Shown piece after piece: positions 12,297-22,894 of a stretch of 64,000 nt of DNA (position 1 is the stretch's first letter; every line of letters starts with the position of its first letter). A program made the position numbers and the translations under genes. Source of the stretch: Sesamum alatum (taxonomy: Eukaryota; Streptophyta; Magnoliopsida; Lamiales; Pedaliaceae); assembly GCA_034509735.1 (NCBI GenBank), contig JACGWO010000011.1, forward strand, positions 23,792,979-23,856,978, written 5' to 3'. The notes below the pieces were generated by a model. It did not search any database. It was not told the origin of the DNA and saw only the letters and a program-made list of their open reading frames with translations.

Positions 12297-12563
12297 TGGG
12301 ATAATTACATTTACACCCCTGATCTATAGTTTATTTACACAAACTATCCCTGCTTTTTGCATAATTACAGCCTTGATAACAAAAAAATAGGGGTAGTTAA
12401 TGTAATATTGTCGATATTTTTTAGGGGTGTAAGTGTAATTTTCTAAAAAAAATAGGGGGAGTTTGTGTAAATGATACTTACATTCTAATGGTGTATGTGT
12501 AATTATTCAATTAATTTGTGTAAATAGACCATCGATTTAAAGATGTATATGTAATTATTCCAA
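12297..12563. repeat. Palindromic MITE-like repeat, 'taattacatttacaccc' type
   Basis: Starts 'gggataattacatttacacc' and ends 'gtatatgtaattattcc'. The halves are imperfect complements with alternating 'acacccctgat' and 'aggggtgtaagtgt' blocks. Related in design to the repeats at 402, 2,680 and 49,779. No ORF. Confidence 0.55.
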
Positions 12564-13249
12564 CAATATTTGAATGAAATTCTAACAAAAAGCTAATGAA
12601 ACTGGTCAATTGTTGGATGGACCTAATTATTAGGGGTATCATAATTTTTTAAATAAAAAGTGGATATTTGTAATCATATTGAATTTAATGAAAATTCAAG
12701 ATAATTTGCCCATAAAGATAAGTAGTAAAGGGTGAAATCCATTGAATTATTAAGGAAGCAGAGTCTAATAATAATCAAATGTCAACTTTATTGGATTTAA
12801 GAGGAAAAACCAACTGGTAGGGCCATAATTAACGCCGTGTGTGTTTAGCCCAACAGCAACAGGTCATCAATGCCGTGTGTGTACCGTACTATCAATATTA
12901 AAACTAAATAGATTATAATACTATAATAATTTGTTGGCTGGAAAGCGTAGTTAGGAAGGACGAAGCACAAACATATCAAGGCCGATGCGGGACCGGGACC
13001 AACCTCCCTTCCCACTATAAACAACAAATATCTCCATTTTATAATTAATTAGCACGCCATAATTAATTAACTATTAATTTAAAAATATATCATTTTTAGA
13101 TTTATCTGTACCAACATTAAAAAAATAAAAGAAATAATACAAATATGAACTTATAAACTGAACAACTCTCTACATTCGTAGTACTCGAACACACGATCTT
13201 TTAGTTGTGGGACTTCAACCTCACCACTCGAGCAAGGGATCATCAGTAA
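12564..13249. other. Intergenic DNA, no gene seen
   Basis: A short minus-strand ORF at 12,845-13,027 has no upstream ATG context or family resemblance that I can see, and I do not support it. A TA-rich segment runs around 13,040-13,140. Confidence 0.4.
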
Positions 13250-13446
13250 CTAGCATGCTATCATTGCGTGCATATAATAAAAATTTTACACATTTTAAAA
13301 TATATTATAATGAGAAATAAAAAATATATTAATTGATCAGTTAAATTAATATAAAACTTGAGAAGTTGGATAAGTTAATTATCTTATCAGTTGAATGACA
13401 TTTTTTGAATCACAAAAAATTAGCGCGGTGGTGTCTTTAACCACCA
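13250..13446 (-). mobile_element. 5'-truncated Helitron-like copy
   Basis: On the minus strand the sequence matches the intact element at 57,613-57,885, through 'cggtggtgtctttaacca', 'gaatcacaaaaaat' and 'tgcgtgcatataataaa', ending in CTAG at 13,250-13,253. The 5' TCTATACTA end is missing and is replaced exactly where the 88-bp hairpin begins. It is one of three copies of this family in the window. Confidence 0.55.
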
Positions 13447-13684
13447 TCTCTTCAGTCATTCTATTCCAGACCGCTTGCGATTACTGATTTAATTTCAAGA
13501 AAAACACAAGATCTCAAGTGAAGATAGTAAACATTGACAGATGTACTCAATTCGATCAGATGGCTGGGTTACAAGGACATCATCTCGAATCTGCTAATGT
13601 TCACTATCTTCACTTGAGATCTTGTGCTTTTATTGAAATCAAACCAGTAACCGCAAGCGATTTGGAAGAGAATGGCTGAAGAGA
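13447..13684. repeat. 88-bp-arm inverted repeat, ~62-nt loop
   Basis: The left arm (13,447-13,534) and right arm (13,597-13,684) are complementary at roughly nine of ten positions. A 24-bp perfectly paired block contains 'caagatctcaagtgaagata'. The predicted RNA in either direction is a long, nearly perfect hairpin of pre-miRNA or siRNA-precursor shape. No ORF spans it and the arms do not match other repeats I recognise in the window. Confidence 0.8.
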
Positions 13685-13815
13685 CTTTTAGAGTTGGGGA
13701 AGGGGGGAATGACCTGGTGTCCGATTTGAGGGTAGAATGAGCAGACAAATCGCATGAAAATCACATGTGTAATTTTCCTCCAACATTAACAGTCATTTAG
13801 CGAGGTCTCTGTCCT

Positions 13816-14140
13816 TCTATTAAAACTTGATGGAAAATGGGGATTGAGATTAAGTTGGCAACTTTTCGTCCTAAAATGGGACCAAATCGGAAATCTCGTA
13901 AAGCATGGAATTGAATTGGAAAAATCCCATTTTTTATGGGACGAAAAGATAATTTAAAACCCAACTGTACTTAACGGAGTCTCCATTAGTCTATTAAAAC
14001 TTGATGGAAAATGAGGTTTGAGACTAAATTGACAACTTTTCGTCTAAAAAATATAATCAAATCAAAAATCCCATAAAATATAGGACTGAATTGAAAAAAT
14101 TCCTTCTTTATACGACGAAAAAAATAATTTAGCCTAATTT
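13816..14140. repeat. ~176-bp imperfect tandem duplication
   Basis: Two copies start 'attaaaacttgatggaaaat' at about 13,819 and about 13,995. Both continue through 'acttttcgtc', 'gaattg(g)aaaaa' and 'acgaaaa..ataattta'. The second copy is more A/T-shifted. It sits just upstream of the AAA-ATPase promoter and has no ORF. Confidence 0.65.
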
Positions 14141-14214
14141 AACACCACAACTCAATAAAAACATAATTTAATTAACTAATCCAGACATACCCTCGTCTCG
14201 TACAAAAGAAACAC

Positions 14215-14225
14215 CTATATAAAAT
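14215..14225 (+). promoter_or_regulatory. Likely TATA box of AAA-ATPase gene
   Basis: 'ctatataaaat' lies about 310 bp before the ATG at 14,533. It is followed by a pyrimidine-rich leader (about 14,330-14,460) typical of plant 5' UTRs. Position fits, but no transcript evidence is available. Confidence 0.45.
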
Positions 14226-14532
14226 AAAAAAATTTATATTCTTTACAGACAATTGAAACACAAACAAACAGATCAAACAAAGTAGGAGAAAAAATAAAAT
14301 AAATAAATAAAGGAGGAGGATTCTCATCCGCCAAAGCTCTCTTCCTTTCTTCTTTATCTCAGTTCCCAATCCCCCACTCTTTTTTTCTTTCCAGTTTCCA
14401 GGTCTTAAATACCCCCACTCCTCCAACTATCTACCCTTCTCTTTCTAATCTTTTTTTCATTAATTCACTTCACATATTCTGCTCCAATTATTAATAATAT
14501 TGATTGCGAAGAAATTCCCCTTCCTCGCCTAC

Positions 14533-16025
14533 ATGCCCATGTTTCTTGCAAACGTGTTCTTGATATGTTTCTCGATTGTATGTTTTCTGTTTCTGGTTCG
14601 ATTGTTTCTGCACCGGACCGCTCTGATATATGTCGTCAGGAAGTGGGCTGAGTGGGTGGAAGACCGAGTTCATGTCCACCAACACTTCAGAGTCCCCGAG
14701 TTGAACGATTCCACCCACCAGGAAAATCTGTTTTACCGCCGGCTTTCTCTCTACCTCAATTCCTTGCCGTCCTTGGAAGACTCCGATTTCACCAATCTCT
14801 TCTCTGGGATTAACCCCAACGACATCCTTCTCTCACTCGACGACCATCAGGAAGTCCACGATGTTTTCCTCGGCGCTCGAGTTTCGTGGGTGAATCAAAT
14901 CGAAAGGGATCATCAGAACCAGGTTCTGTCTCGGAGTTTCCTGCTGAAAATCAGAGAAAAAAGGATAAGCGCAGAATTTCTGAAACCTTATCTTCAAGCA
15001 CATACACACCGTCTCGACGACATCGAGCAGAGAGGAAAAGAGTTGAGGATTCACAATCACAGCGACGGGAAATGGAAATCGGTTCCCTTCAATCACCCCG
15101 CCACTTTCGACTCGCTTGTAATCGACCCGGATTTGAAAACCAAAATCCGGTCCGATTTGGAAGCGTTTCTCAAATCCAAGCAGTATTACCACAAGCTGGG
15201 CCGGGTTTGGAGGCGCAGCTATCTCCTCTTTTCGGCCCTTCGGCACAGGGAAATCCAGTTTCCATCGCAGCCACGGCTAATCTGCTCAATTACGACGTTT
15301 ACAACGTCAATTTGTGGCAAGTGGCCGATGACGCCGATCTCAATACGCTTCTGCTGCAAACCACGAGTAAATCTGTGATCGTCGTCGAGGATTTGGATCG
15401 TTATGTTTTGGAGAAATCGAGGGCGCGGATTACGTCGTCGGGTCTGCTGAATTTCATGGACGGGATATTGAATTCTCAGGATGAAAGGATTATGATTTTC
15501 ACGATAAACACTAAAGATGGAATCGATCCAGATTTGCTGCGGCCCGGAAGAATTGATATGCACATTCATTTTCCCATGTGTGATTTCAACTCTTTCAAGA
15601 ATCTTGCCAATAATTATCTAGGAGTTAAGGAGCACAAATTATTTCCACAAGTGGAGGAGATTTTTCAAAGCGGAGCGAGGATGAGCCCGGCGGAGATCAG
15701 CGAGTTGATGTTAGTGAATCGGAGCTCGCCGAGCCGTGCGCTGAAATCAGTGATCTCCGCTTTACAATCCAACAGTAAACATGTGGGAAAGGTCGCCGGG
15801 AGGGTGAGCGAGAGCACGGCACCGTCGCCGTTGATGTCGGAGGACTCCCGTACTGGCGCGGATTGGAAGGAGACAGTAGTGCCTAAGGAGTTTCGAAAGT
15901 TGTATGGACTGTTGAGGTTAAAGAGCTGCAGGAGAGCAGGATCTTTTGATCATGATTCCGATATCATGAACGGTGATCATCGATATTATTCTGTGCTTTG
16001 TGTGTGTTTTTCTCACAGAAAATGA
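14533..16025 (+). CDS. Membrane-anchored AAA-ATPase (BCS1/AAA-assoc type), P-loop frameshifted
   Basis: Intronless gene matching the plant AAA-ATPase family with an N-terminal AAA-assoc domain (close to Arabidopsis At2g46620, from memory). The first ATG after the TATA/leader is 14,533. Residues ~2-27 form a hydrophobic membrane anchor (IVCFLFLVRLF), followed by the AAA-assoc region (NLFYRRLSLYLNSLPS; FNHPATFDSLVID) and QYYHKLGRVWRRSYLLF. The frame then changes at 15,229-15,233. Downstream, in another frame, are SVIVVEDLDRY (Walker B), IMIFTINTKDGIDP (sensor 1), LLRPGRID (arginine motif) and the C-terminal FRKLYGLLRLKS, ending at the stop at 16,023-16,025. Around the P-loop I infer about +2 bases near 15,229, -1 near 15,243 and +1 near 15,262, so no single frame gives the Gly-x-x-x-x-Gly-Lys motif. 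Everything else is open (~495 codons, normal length), so this is either a very young pseudogene or a sequence error. Family assignment is secure; functionality is doubtful. Confidence 0.85.
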
Positions 16026-16164
16026 AAATTAATTCTACATGTAATGTATAGTGAATATTGGGGATTTTTCATTTATTGTGATATTCTTCTTCTTCTTCAT
16101 CTTTTTTGAAATGAACATTAATTCAAAGAATTAGATTAAGCTTATCATCATCATCAAATTGTAC

Positions 16165-16183
16165 ATACATACATACATACATT
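16165..16183. repeat. (CATA)n microsatellite
   Basis: About 4-5 copies of 'cata' in the 3' flank of the AAA-ATPase gene, just after a CTT-rich stretch at 16,086-16,100. Confidence 0.7.
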
Positions 16184-16469
16184 TTCCTGGTGATTATGGA
16201 TTAAGTTTTCATTTCTGGGAGTTGGGATCGTAACTAATTGCAGGTGCAAATGGCAAATGGTTGTGTTTATTAACACAGTCTTCTCCAAATAATTGAAGCA
16301 AAAGACATATTTTTCAAGTAAGATTGAAGTACAAGGGAAGATTCGGTGCTGTTGTGACTTGTGAGAGCAGTCACTTCTAGTTTTAGCACAACCATCATCT
16401 TCAAACTTGCTTTTAATTAGTAACAAGATACGATCGCCCTCAATCACCACCATCGTTCCTCAATAAAAA

Positions 16470-16707
16470 CCAAATCCCAACTCCTCACCCACAAAAGCCT
16501 CTGCTCCGTTTGTCACCTCCCACCATATTCAGCCCAATGTGTTTATTGTTAAAAGCTTTGTGTAAGAAGGATGATGTGGAGAGTGCCGTTAAGGTGTTCG
16601 ATGTAATGCCGGGCATGGGAATGATCACGAATGTGACGCTGGATGTGAAGCAGATATATCAAATGTGGTCGAGAATGCTGCTGTCTCAGCTCGTAAACTT
16701 GAAATGA
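16470..16707 (+). pseudogene. Pentatricopeptide repeat (PPR) gene relic
   Basis: One frame contains LLLKALCKKDDVESAVKVFD followed by VMPGMGMITNV, a clear single PPR motif of the kind found in organelle RNA-binding PPR proteins. Just upstream another frame reads HHIQPNVFIV, the natural N-terminal continuation, so a frameshift separates the two. After NV the expected VTYT continuation is lost and the ORF runs out at 16,707. Only about 1.5 repeats survive, with no start, targeting peptide or further repeats, so it is a fragment and cannot be a working gene. It could be a translocated piece of a mitochondrial-type PPR gene. The remnant has no visible promoter. Confidence 0.6.
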
Positions 16708-17099
16708 TTCTTGGAGAGTTTTAGTTGACAAATTTGTGAGCAGTGGTGGTAATGTAGGTCGCAATATGGAGAGAATTTTGTTGGCAAATGCTGCATAGAT
16801 GTTCATGTTGAATTGAGTTCAGTTGGGCTGGTGCTAGCTAGTGCTACACCAACCAACAGAAGAAGCAAACACCGCTGCCATGCCAGTGCCACCATAACAT
16901 CTGGTTGAAGGAAAAACAAGAGTACATGATAAAAGCTTCCATCTTATAATTTGAACCGCCCTTCCGCAGCAGCTGACACAATACTGCTCTCAAACAACCT
17001 CGTTAAGGAATATATATACTTTTTTTTCTTTTTTTTGATTTCGTAAGGAATATATATATACTTAGTAAAGCACTTAGATGCGTGTGCATGATTTAAATT
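16708..17099. other. Intergenic DNA, no gene seen
   Basis: Moderate GC content down to about 16,990, possibly more decayed gene sequence continuing from the PPR relic. No readable protein motif and no element ends. Confidence 0.35.
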
Positions 17100-17517
17100 A
17101 GGGTAAATATCAAAAAGTTTGACATAATTACAAATATTCTCCGTTATTTGAAAAATTACAAATACCTCCTGAAGATTTGTAATTTTTAATCAAAGATCTG
17201 AAATTGACCATTTTGCCTTTGAATTGTTTTATTAAAATTGTAGAAAAATCAACAAGGAAAATTGCATTATTACTACTCTGTGTGAAAAACTTAAGAAACC
17301 TCTCACTGGGCATTATAGTCGAATTTTTTTAAGAATTAAATAAAAATAATTCAGTGCATAAGGGCATTTTGGTCATTTCACCCATAAAATGGATGAAAAT
17401 GGATTATTTGTTAGACGGTTACAAACCTTAAGAGGTTATTTTATAATTTTTTCAAAGCAACGATGGAGTATTTATAATTATGTCAAACCTCAGGGTATGT
17501 AGCTGTAATTTACCCTT
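17100..17517. repeat. ~418-bp palindromic TIR repeat (second family)
   Basis: Ends read 'agggtaaatatcaaa' and, inverted, 'gctgtaatttaccct'. Outer blocks 'gacataattacaaata' and 'tatttataattatgtcaaa' are complementary. The interior segment 'aacttaagaaacctctcac' matches the opposite strand of 59,605-59,995, the other copy. A non-autonomous DNA transposon is likely; class unknown. Confidence 0.6.
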
Positions 17518-18136
17518 TAAATTATTTATCATATTTGTTTAATTAAATGAATTATTAGAAGAATAATGAAATGAATAATTGATTAAATTCTATAAAATAA
17601 ATTAACTTTGAGCAAAATAATATTGATATAATTAATTAACCAAAACATTAGTTATTTATGGAAGACATATTAGTCAATCTATATTTTATCTGCCAAAATT
17701 AACTTCTCCAAGAGTCCAAGGCCTTAAACCTTAATAAATATTAAAGATATATGTAGTGGAAATGAAATTATAGCGATAGTAGCATTATGGTTTAAAATTT
17801 TCATATCTTTCCATCAAAACTATGGGAATATTTCTATTTTCGATGTTATGGAAATAAAAATATATGGTAGTTTTATTCGAAATACTTTTTTTTCTTAATT
17901 TTCATTCGAAATTCTTTTTTCTAATTTTTCAGCGAAAAAAATATTTATTTCGTACTTTTAGTTACAGATATAAAATTATTTGTGTGGTGCATAAGCATTT
18001 CACTTAATGATAAAACAGATTTAAGATTACACTAAATTAGTAATGTTATATGTATAAATATCAATGTAATATAGATATTTTATAACACACAATTAAAAAT
18101 AAATGTTATGTTATTATTTAGTTTCAATAACAATTA
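17518..18136. other. AT-rich intergenic DNA, no gene seen
   Basis: No ORF or structural repeat identified. Confidence 0.4.
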
Positions 18137-18916
18137 CAGTAAAACCTCTATAAATTAATAAACTATCTAAAATAATAAAATCTTCCAGTCCCGACTTGGG
18201 CCTTTGTAAAAAATTATCAAATTCGATAAGATAATAAAGATAATAATTTTTCAAAAAATCCCTTTTATAAATATTAGTCCCATTAAAACTCTAAATTAAT
18301 AATTCATAAGTGTTACAATTATAATGTTTGATACTGTACCTTAACTAACTTTGAACGATATTTTTCACATCAACCCATTCTTGTAATCTTTTCGAATGCA
18401 TGTGGAATGATCCTCTCTTATACACACATATGCTTTACGCATTTGATCATTCATGGATGATTTTGCGATGCCTTTTAGATGAGAAGACATGGTTGGGTGT
18501 TTTGAATAATTTTATTTCCATATTGAGATTTATATAGTATATGTTTCATTCATCATGCATGAATATATTTAATTGGCTATATAGTTATTTAAGTGCAACG
18601 AATTAATGTAAACATGTATATTTAAGTAATTCCAATGAATTGATACATGCCTCCATGAATATAATAGTTAATTGTATACAGTAAATTGATATTATACATG
18701 AATATATTTAATTAATTACAAAGAATTGGTTGGTGCATGAATATAATCAATGAAACATATATGAATTCATTTATTTTCAATACATATGTACTAAATTGTT
18801 GAATTTAAAAAGTTTCTTTTTTAATTAATAAAATATTAATTTATCGATATATTAATATCTCTTTAAATTAATAAAATTTCATGGTCCCAAGTTTATTAAT
18901 TTATAGAGGTTTTACT
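18137..18916. mobile_element. Pogo-like (Emigrant/Lemi1-type) non-autonomous element
   Basis: The left end reads CAGTAAAACCTCTATAAATT after a TA. The right end reads 'aatttatagaggttttact' followed by TA. These terminal repeats match the published plant pogo-like Emigrant/Lemi1 ends as I remember them, and TA flanks are the expected target duplication. The right end appears to lack one G. About 780 bp long and without a transposase ORF. Confidence 0.7.
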
Positions 18917-19213
18917 TACATCAAATAATAACTCTAAATATATAATTATACTACATCAAAATAATTTTAATTGGGTAAATGATTTAAAATTAAACTAGAT
19001 ATGTTTTGAATTAAAAATAATAATATTGAATTTATTTTATGATTATTAAATATATTTTATAATTTTATAATTTTCATATAGCATTTCTGAAAACGTTCCC
19101 ACACTTTTTTTTAAATATTTTAAATTCAAAAACATGTATTAAAACGAAATTTTAATCCATAACACCGTCAACCTCTGATAAATGCACCAATGCTGAAATG
19201 GTTGAGCAAGCTA

Positions 19214-19257
19214 TGGGCCTGGTCATTTATGCGGCCCATTTCCCCCGTATATAAATA
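19214..19257 (+). promoter_or_regulatory. RS31-type gene promoter: two site II elements and TATA box
   Basis: 'tgggcc' (19,214-19,219) and 'ggccca' (19,233-19,238) are site II/TCP-type elements. 'tatataaat' (19,248-19,256) is a good TATA box. A telo-box-like 'ctagggttt' follows in the leader at 19,369-19,377. Site II plus telo-box is the classic pairing in plant genes for translation and RNA processing, consistent with the SR-protein gene downstream. TSS is predicted near 19,285. Confidence 0.55.
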
Positions 19258-19513
19258 CAAGCAATCAATATAGCAAATCAGAGCACGAGTACGCTAGTTC
19301 AAAATATAACCAAATCAATTGTCCCTCCGCTTGTGCAGAACTTTTTCCCTCAATTTCAATTCACGAAGCTAGGGTTTCTTCATCTTTTCACTCCATTTAC
19401 AAGGTATGTTATTCTGTTATCCCCCCTTTCTGCCGAGAGTTTTCAGTTTGTGTTTTTTGATGATTTGTGTATTTCTCTTTGCTTCTTTTACAAGGTATAA
19501 TTTGTGAGCGAAT

Positions 19514-21832
19514 ATGAGACCCATTTTCTGCGGCAACTTTGAGTACGATACTCGACAATCGGACTTGGAGCGCTTGTTCTCGAAATATGGAAGAATCGAA
19601 CGTATCGACATGAAATCTGGTAACTTCCGAAACCATTTCCTCTTTTGCTATTGATATATATATGTATTTGAAAATATTGATTTTGCTGCGCACGTTTGTT
19701 TCTGGTTTTTGCTCTCTTCCTTACACCTTTTGGTTTCCTGTTTCCTCACTCCGGCAAAGATAACTTTATATCTCCTTTTTCTACTTTTTTTTTTTTGAAT
19801 GTTTTTCCCTTTTATTCTCTTTTATGCACTAGAACCCAGGATCCTAGTATAGCCCTTGGTCTATAGCTGAGAAATCCGAGAAGCATAAGGGAAAGTAATG
19901 GCACCTTGTAAATTTTGTTACCTTTTCCTTTCCCCGCATTTTCCTAGAGTCCCTTTGCCTATTTGCAATGCTAGTGTTTTGTATTTAACTAGACTGAAGT
20001 ATTCTTTGACTGCTTATCTTTATAGCATGTTTATATTTCTGTTGATCAATTTATGACTGTTTTTTAAGTTAAAGAACGGACATTCTTGTTCAAATGTGTT
20101 TGATTATAGAATAGGAGGTTGAACTTTGACTATTGTTTGTCTTACCATACATGAGGATATGTGTGGTAGCAGTGACTTAAGGAATTATGACTGCTGGTGT
20201 ACAACATGTATGAAACAGATATAAGTATACCACTTGGCAGGGAAATTGAAAGAAAATTCATATCCTTGGAAAGGGAAAATGGCAGGAAATTTCAATCTTT
20301 ATTGAAGATCTCCATTTAAGTGTTTGTTTTCACGCAGGAACTTCTATTGCTAAAGGAAAATGAGCTACTACCATCTTCTCTGCAATAAAAACCAATAATG
20401 CAAACGGCAACCTATCTACTTGACAGTTCTCCTACTCACAGATGGATTTGTTCTACATCTCTTTCACTTTCCTCAATGAATAGAGTTGTCATCTAACCAG
20501 AATGGTAATGGTGGAGATGAGTTCATCATGCCATGCACCACAATAATGATAAGGGATCAATGTTTCTGTTCATCTGCAATGCCAACCACACTATTCATAA
20601 GGCGATCAATGAGTTCTATCATGCCATGTCTTCCATTTACTGAACTCTGCTGTGAAATTCGTCAACCATGCTTAGCAATGACTACTCGACTCCCCATGGA
20701 TCTAGCCATATTTTGCCTTCATCATTATTCATCTTTCTTTAGTTCATCATGCAAGGCCTCTACATCCTTTCTTTCATCAGAACCTTCTCATGTTTGCAGG
20801 TGTTGTACTTTATTTAACTGTTTCATAGGGCAAAGTAGATTTTTTTTTCCCCTCCTGCCAGCTAATATGATTTGTCCATTGAGGTGTGCCGTGGGATCTT
20901 ATTCTTTATTGTCTCTGATTCTCATGCTAGTTCTTTTACCTCAGGATTTGCTTTTGTTTATTTTGAGGATGAACGTGATGCCGAAGATGCCATCCGTGGT
21001 CTTGACAACATACCATTTGGACATGACAGGCGCAGATTGTCAGTTGAATGGGCCAAGGTATGTTGCCTCCTTAGTTCAATTTTTTTTGTATCACGAATTC
21101 TCTAATAGCTGGCTGGTTTTAGCATTAAACAATAGAGACCTTATTTTGTCTCTTCTTTTAGTAATGGAAAACTAAGGGTTTCTTTGTTCCATGAGTTATT
21201 TGATGTTAAATTTTTTACAACTTTTATGTGGTTTCATCTTGTTAGGGTGAACGTGGTAGGCATCATGATGCAAGGGCAGCAACAAGCCAGAGACCTACTA
21301 AAACCCTTTTTGTGATAAACTTTGACCCAGTCCGTACGAGAGAACGTGATATAGAGAGGCACTTTGAACCTTATGGGAAGGTTCTTAATGTACGCATTCG
21401 TCGGAATTTTGCATTTGTGCAATTTGAGACCCAGGAAGATGCCACGAAAGCTTTGGAGTGCACCCACATGAGGTGATGAATATTATTAACTTGCCTTTTA
21501 TATATCTTCTATCATATCAGTCTTTTTACCCTTATTTAAATATATGTGGCCTGATAAAATTCTTGTGCAATTGCAGTAAGATACTAGACAGAGTTGTTTC
21601 TGTCGAGTATGCTCTGAGGGATGATGATGAGAGGGGTGGAAGATATGATAGCCCAAGAAGAGATTATGGAAGGCGTGGAGAGAGTCCTCCTCGGAGGTCA
21701 CCCAGTCCTCGGTACCGCCGGAATCGTTTGAGTCCTGATTATGGGCGGGCTAGAAGCCCAGTGTATGATAGGTACAACGGCCCTTCATATGCAAGGGCCA
21801 GGAGTCCTGAATTTGGCAGATATCGGAGATAA
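19514..21832 (+). CDS. RS31: SR splicing factor, RS31/RS31a type
   Basis: Plant-specific RS-subfamily SR protein that acts in pre-mRNA splicing in the nucleus. Coding exons are 19,514-19,619, 20,945-21,057, 21,246-21,472 and 21,577-21,832 (702 nt, 233 aa); every junction is GT-AG and keeps frame. A 5' UTR exon probably ends at 19,403, with its intron closing at 19,494. RRM1 starts at residue 1 ([19 protein letters not shown]) and contains RNP1 [12 protein letters not shown]2 has TLFVINFDP and RNRIRRNF-like RNP1 NFAFVQFET. The C-terminus is rich in RS, SPR and RSP dipeptides ([19 protein letters not shown]). Closest relatives from memory are Arabidopsis RS31 and RS31a. Intron 2 is 1,325 bp, by far the largest. 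Further acceptor-like sites occur inside it (about 20,337 and 20,799), matching the known regulated intron of this family. An exon-like reading of SPVHRSRT plus stop after an AG at 22,043 may be a 3' alternative end; this is speculative. Confidence 0.92.
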
Positions 21833-22210
21833 GATGCATCCTCTGCCTGCTCTCTGGTCTTAACTGGTACTCCAACTTTCCTCTTTGATTGACATTCATA
21901 CTAAAAAAATGAAGAAATTTATTTAGCGGTGCCTGGGAAGGATGGCGTCTGTATGTAGAAAGCATCTAATATATGTAGTCCTAATCTTTCTTGCCAGTGC
22001 ACTTGAGATCATATTGTTTACATTCTTGTTCCTTGTATGCTAGGTCACCTGTCCACAGATCAAGAACTTGATGAAGGGAGTTCGAATGGAAGTCCATTCT
22101 GTACTTTGGTGTGCTAGTCAGTTAATGAATGGAGTGTATTAATCATAGCCACGAAAAGCCTTGTAGGCACCAACGTAACAATCTTTTGTAATTCGACTAT
22201 GAATTTTGTC
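21833..22210 (+). other. Probable 3' UTR of the RS31-type gene
   Basis: Follows the stop at 21,832. Contains a possible 3' UTR intron (acceptor 'tatgctag' ending at 22,043). After it the bases read SPVHRSRT-stop (22,045-22,071), similar to the C-terminal tail of longer family members. AT-rich 3' end around 22,180-22,210; no AATAAA consensus, as is usual in plants. Confidence 0.35.
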
Positions 22211-22894
22211 GGTTTGTTGACAAGGTACTGGTTATTTGTAATTGGGTTTAGTGTTCGAGGAGTTTCTCATGTGCATAAGCTGTTGTTTTTGTGATGGATT
22301 TTTAGTTTCTTTAACTTAATATTATCGCCAGTTATCGGGGATGGTGGTAACCACTTGGTTTACTAGGTGCATTCTTGTTTTCCTATTTGATTCCCTACTC
22401 GATTGTCAAGTGGTGGGGTGAGACATATATCCAAGTTGCTTACATTTTCAACTTTTACTTAGGTTAGTTCCTCGTTTAGTGTTTTGTTCAACAAGTAGTT
22501 CAAGTACCAATTTTATTCGGATTCATGATATCCTAAGTGCCCATAGTCAAACGGGCGATGAGTGGTAGAAAAGATGAACCAACGACTGTTAAATTCACAG
22601 GAAAATTTTAAATGGGTAAAAAGTTTTTTTTGACTGAAAGCAAGAATCATGAGTATTTGTTAGTATGTCTTGAAAGCCACAGAGCCCACCTGTTTATAAG
22701 TAGTAATAAAGCGAACATCACATACGTTTGCAGGTTTTACATTTTTAAAGTAAATGACTTTCGTCTCAGATTCCAGAGTTAACTCGTTCTACCAATTATG
22801 TGATAGAAACGTAAGAGTCGATATAATAATAAGCTAGTTAGTAATTTAGGCATCATCATCTACACAAATAATAATCATAAACTCAGACAGAAAA
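22211..22894. other. Tail-to-tail intergenic spacer
   Basis: Lies between the plus-strand RS31-type gene and the minus-strand KIC-like gene and includes the 3' UTR of the latter. No repeat or ORF seen. Confidence 0.45.

Noticed and set aside
14886..15230. Upstream part of the 379-aa frame that begins at 14,886
   Set aside because: It is the wrong frame over the AAA-assoc domain; the real protein is read in the 14,533 frame up to ~15,229. Only the part after ~15,231 is genuine.
15232..15378. C-terminal end of the 292-aa frame
   Set aside because: Reads out of frame after the indels; the family's sequence continues in the other frame.
20486..21175. 229-aa ORF on the plus strand
   Set aside because: Lies mostly in intron 2 of the RS31-type gene, lacks a family match and overlaps a true exon in another frame.
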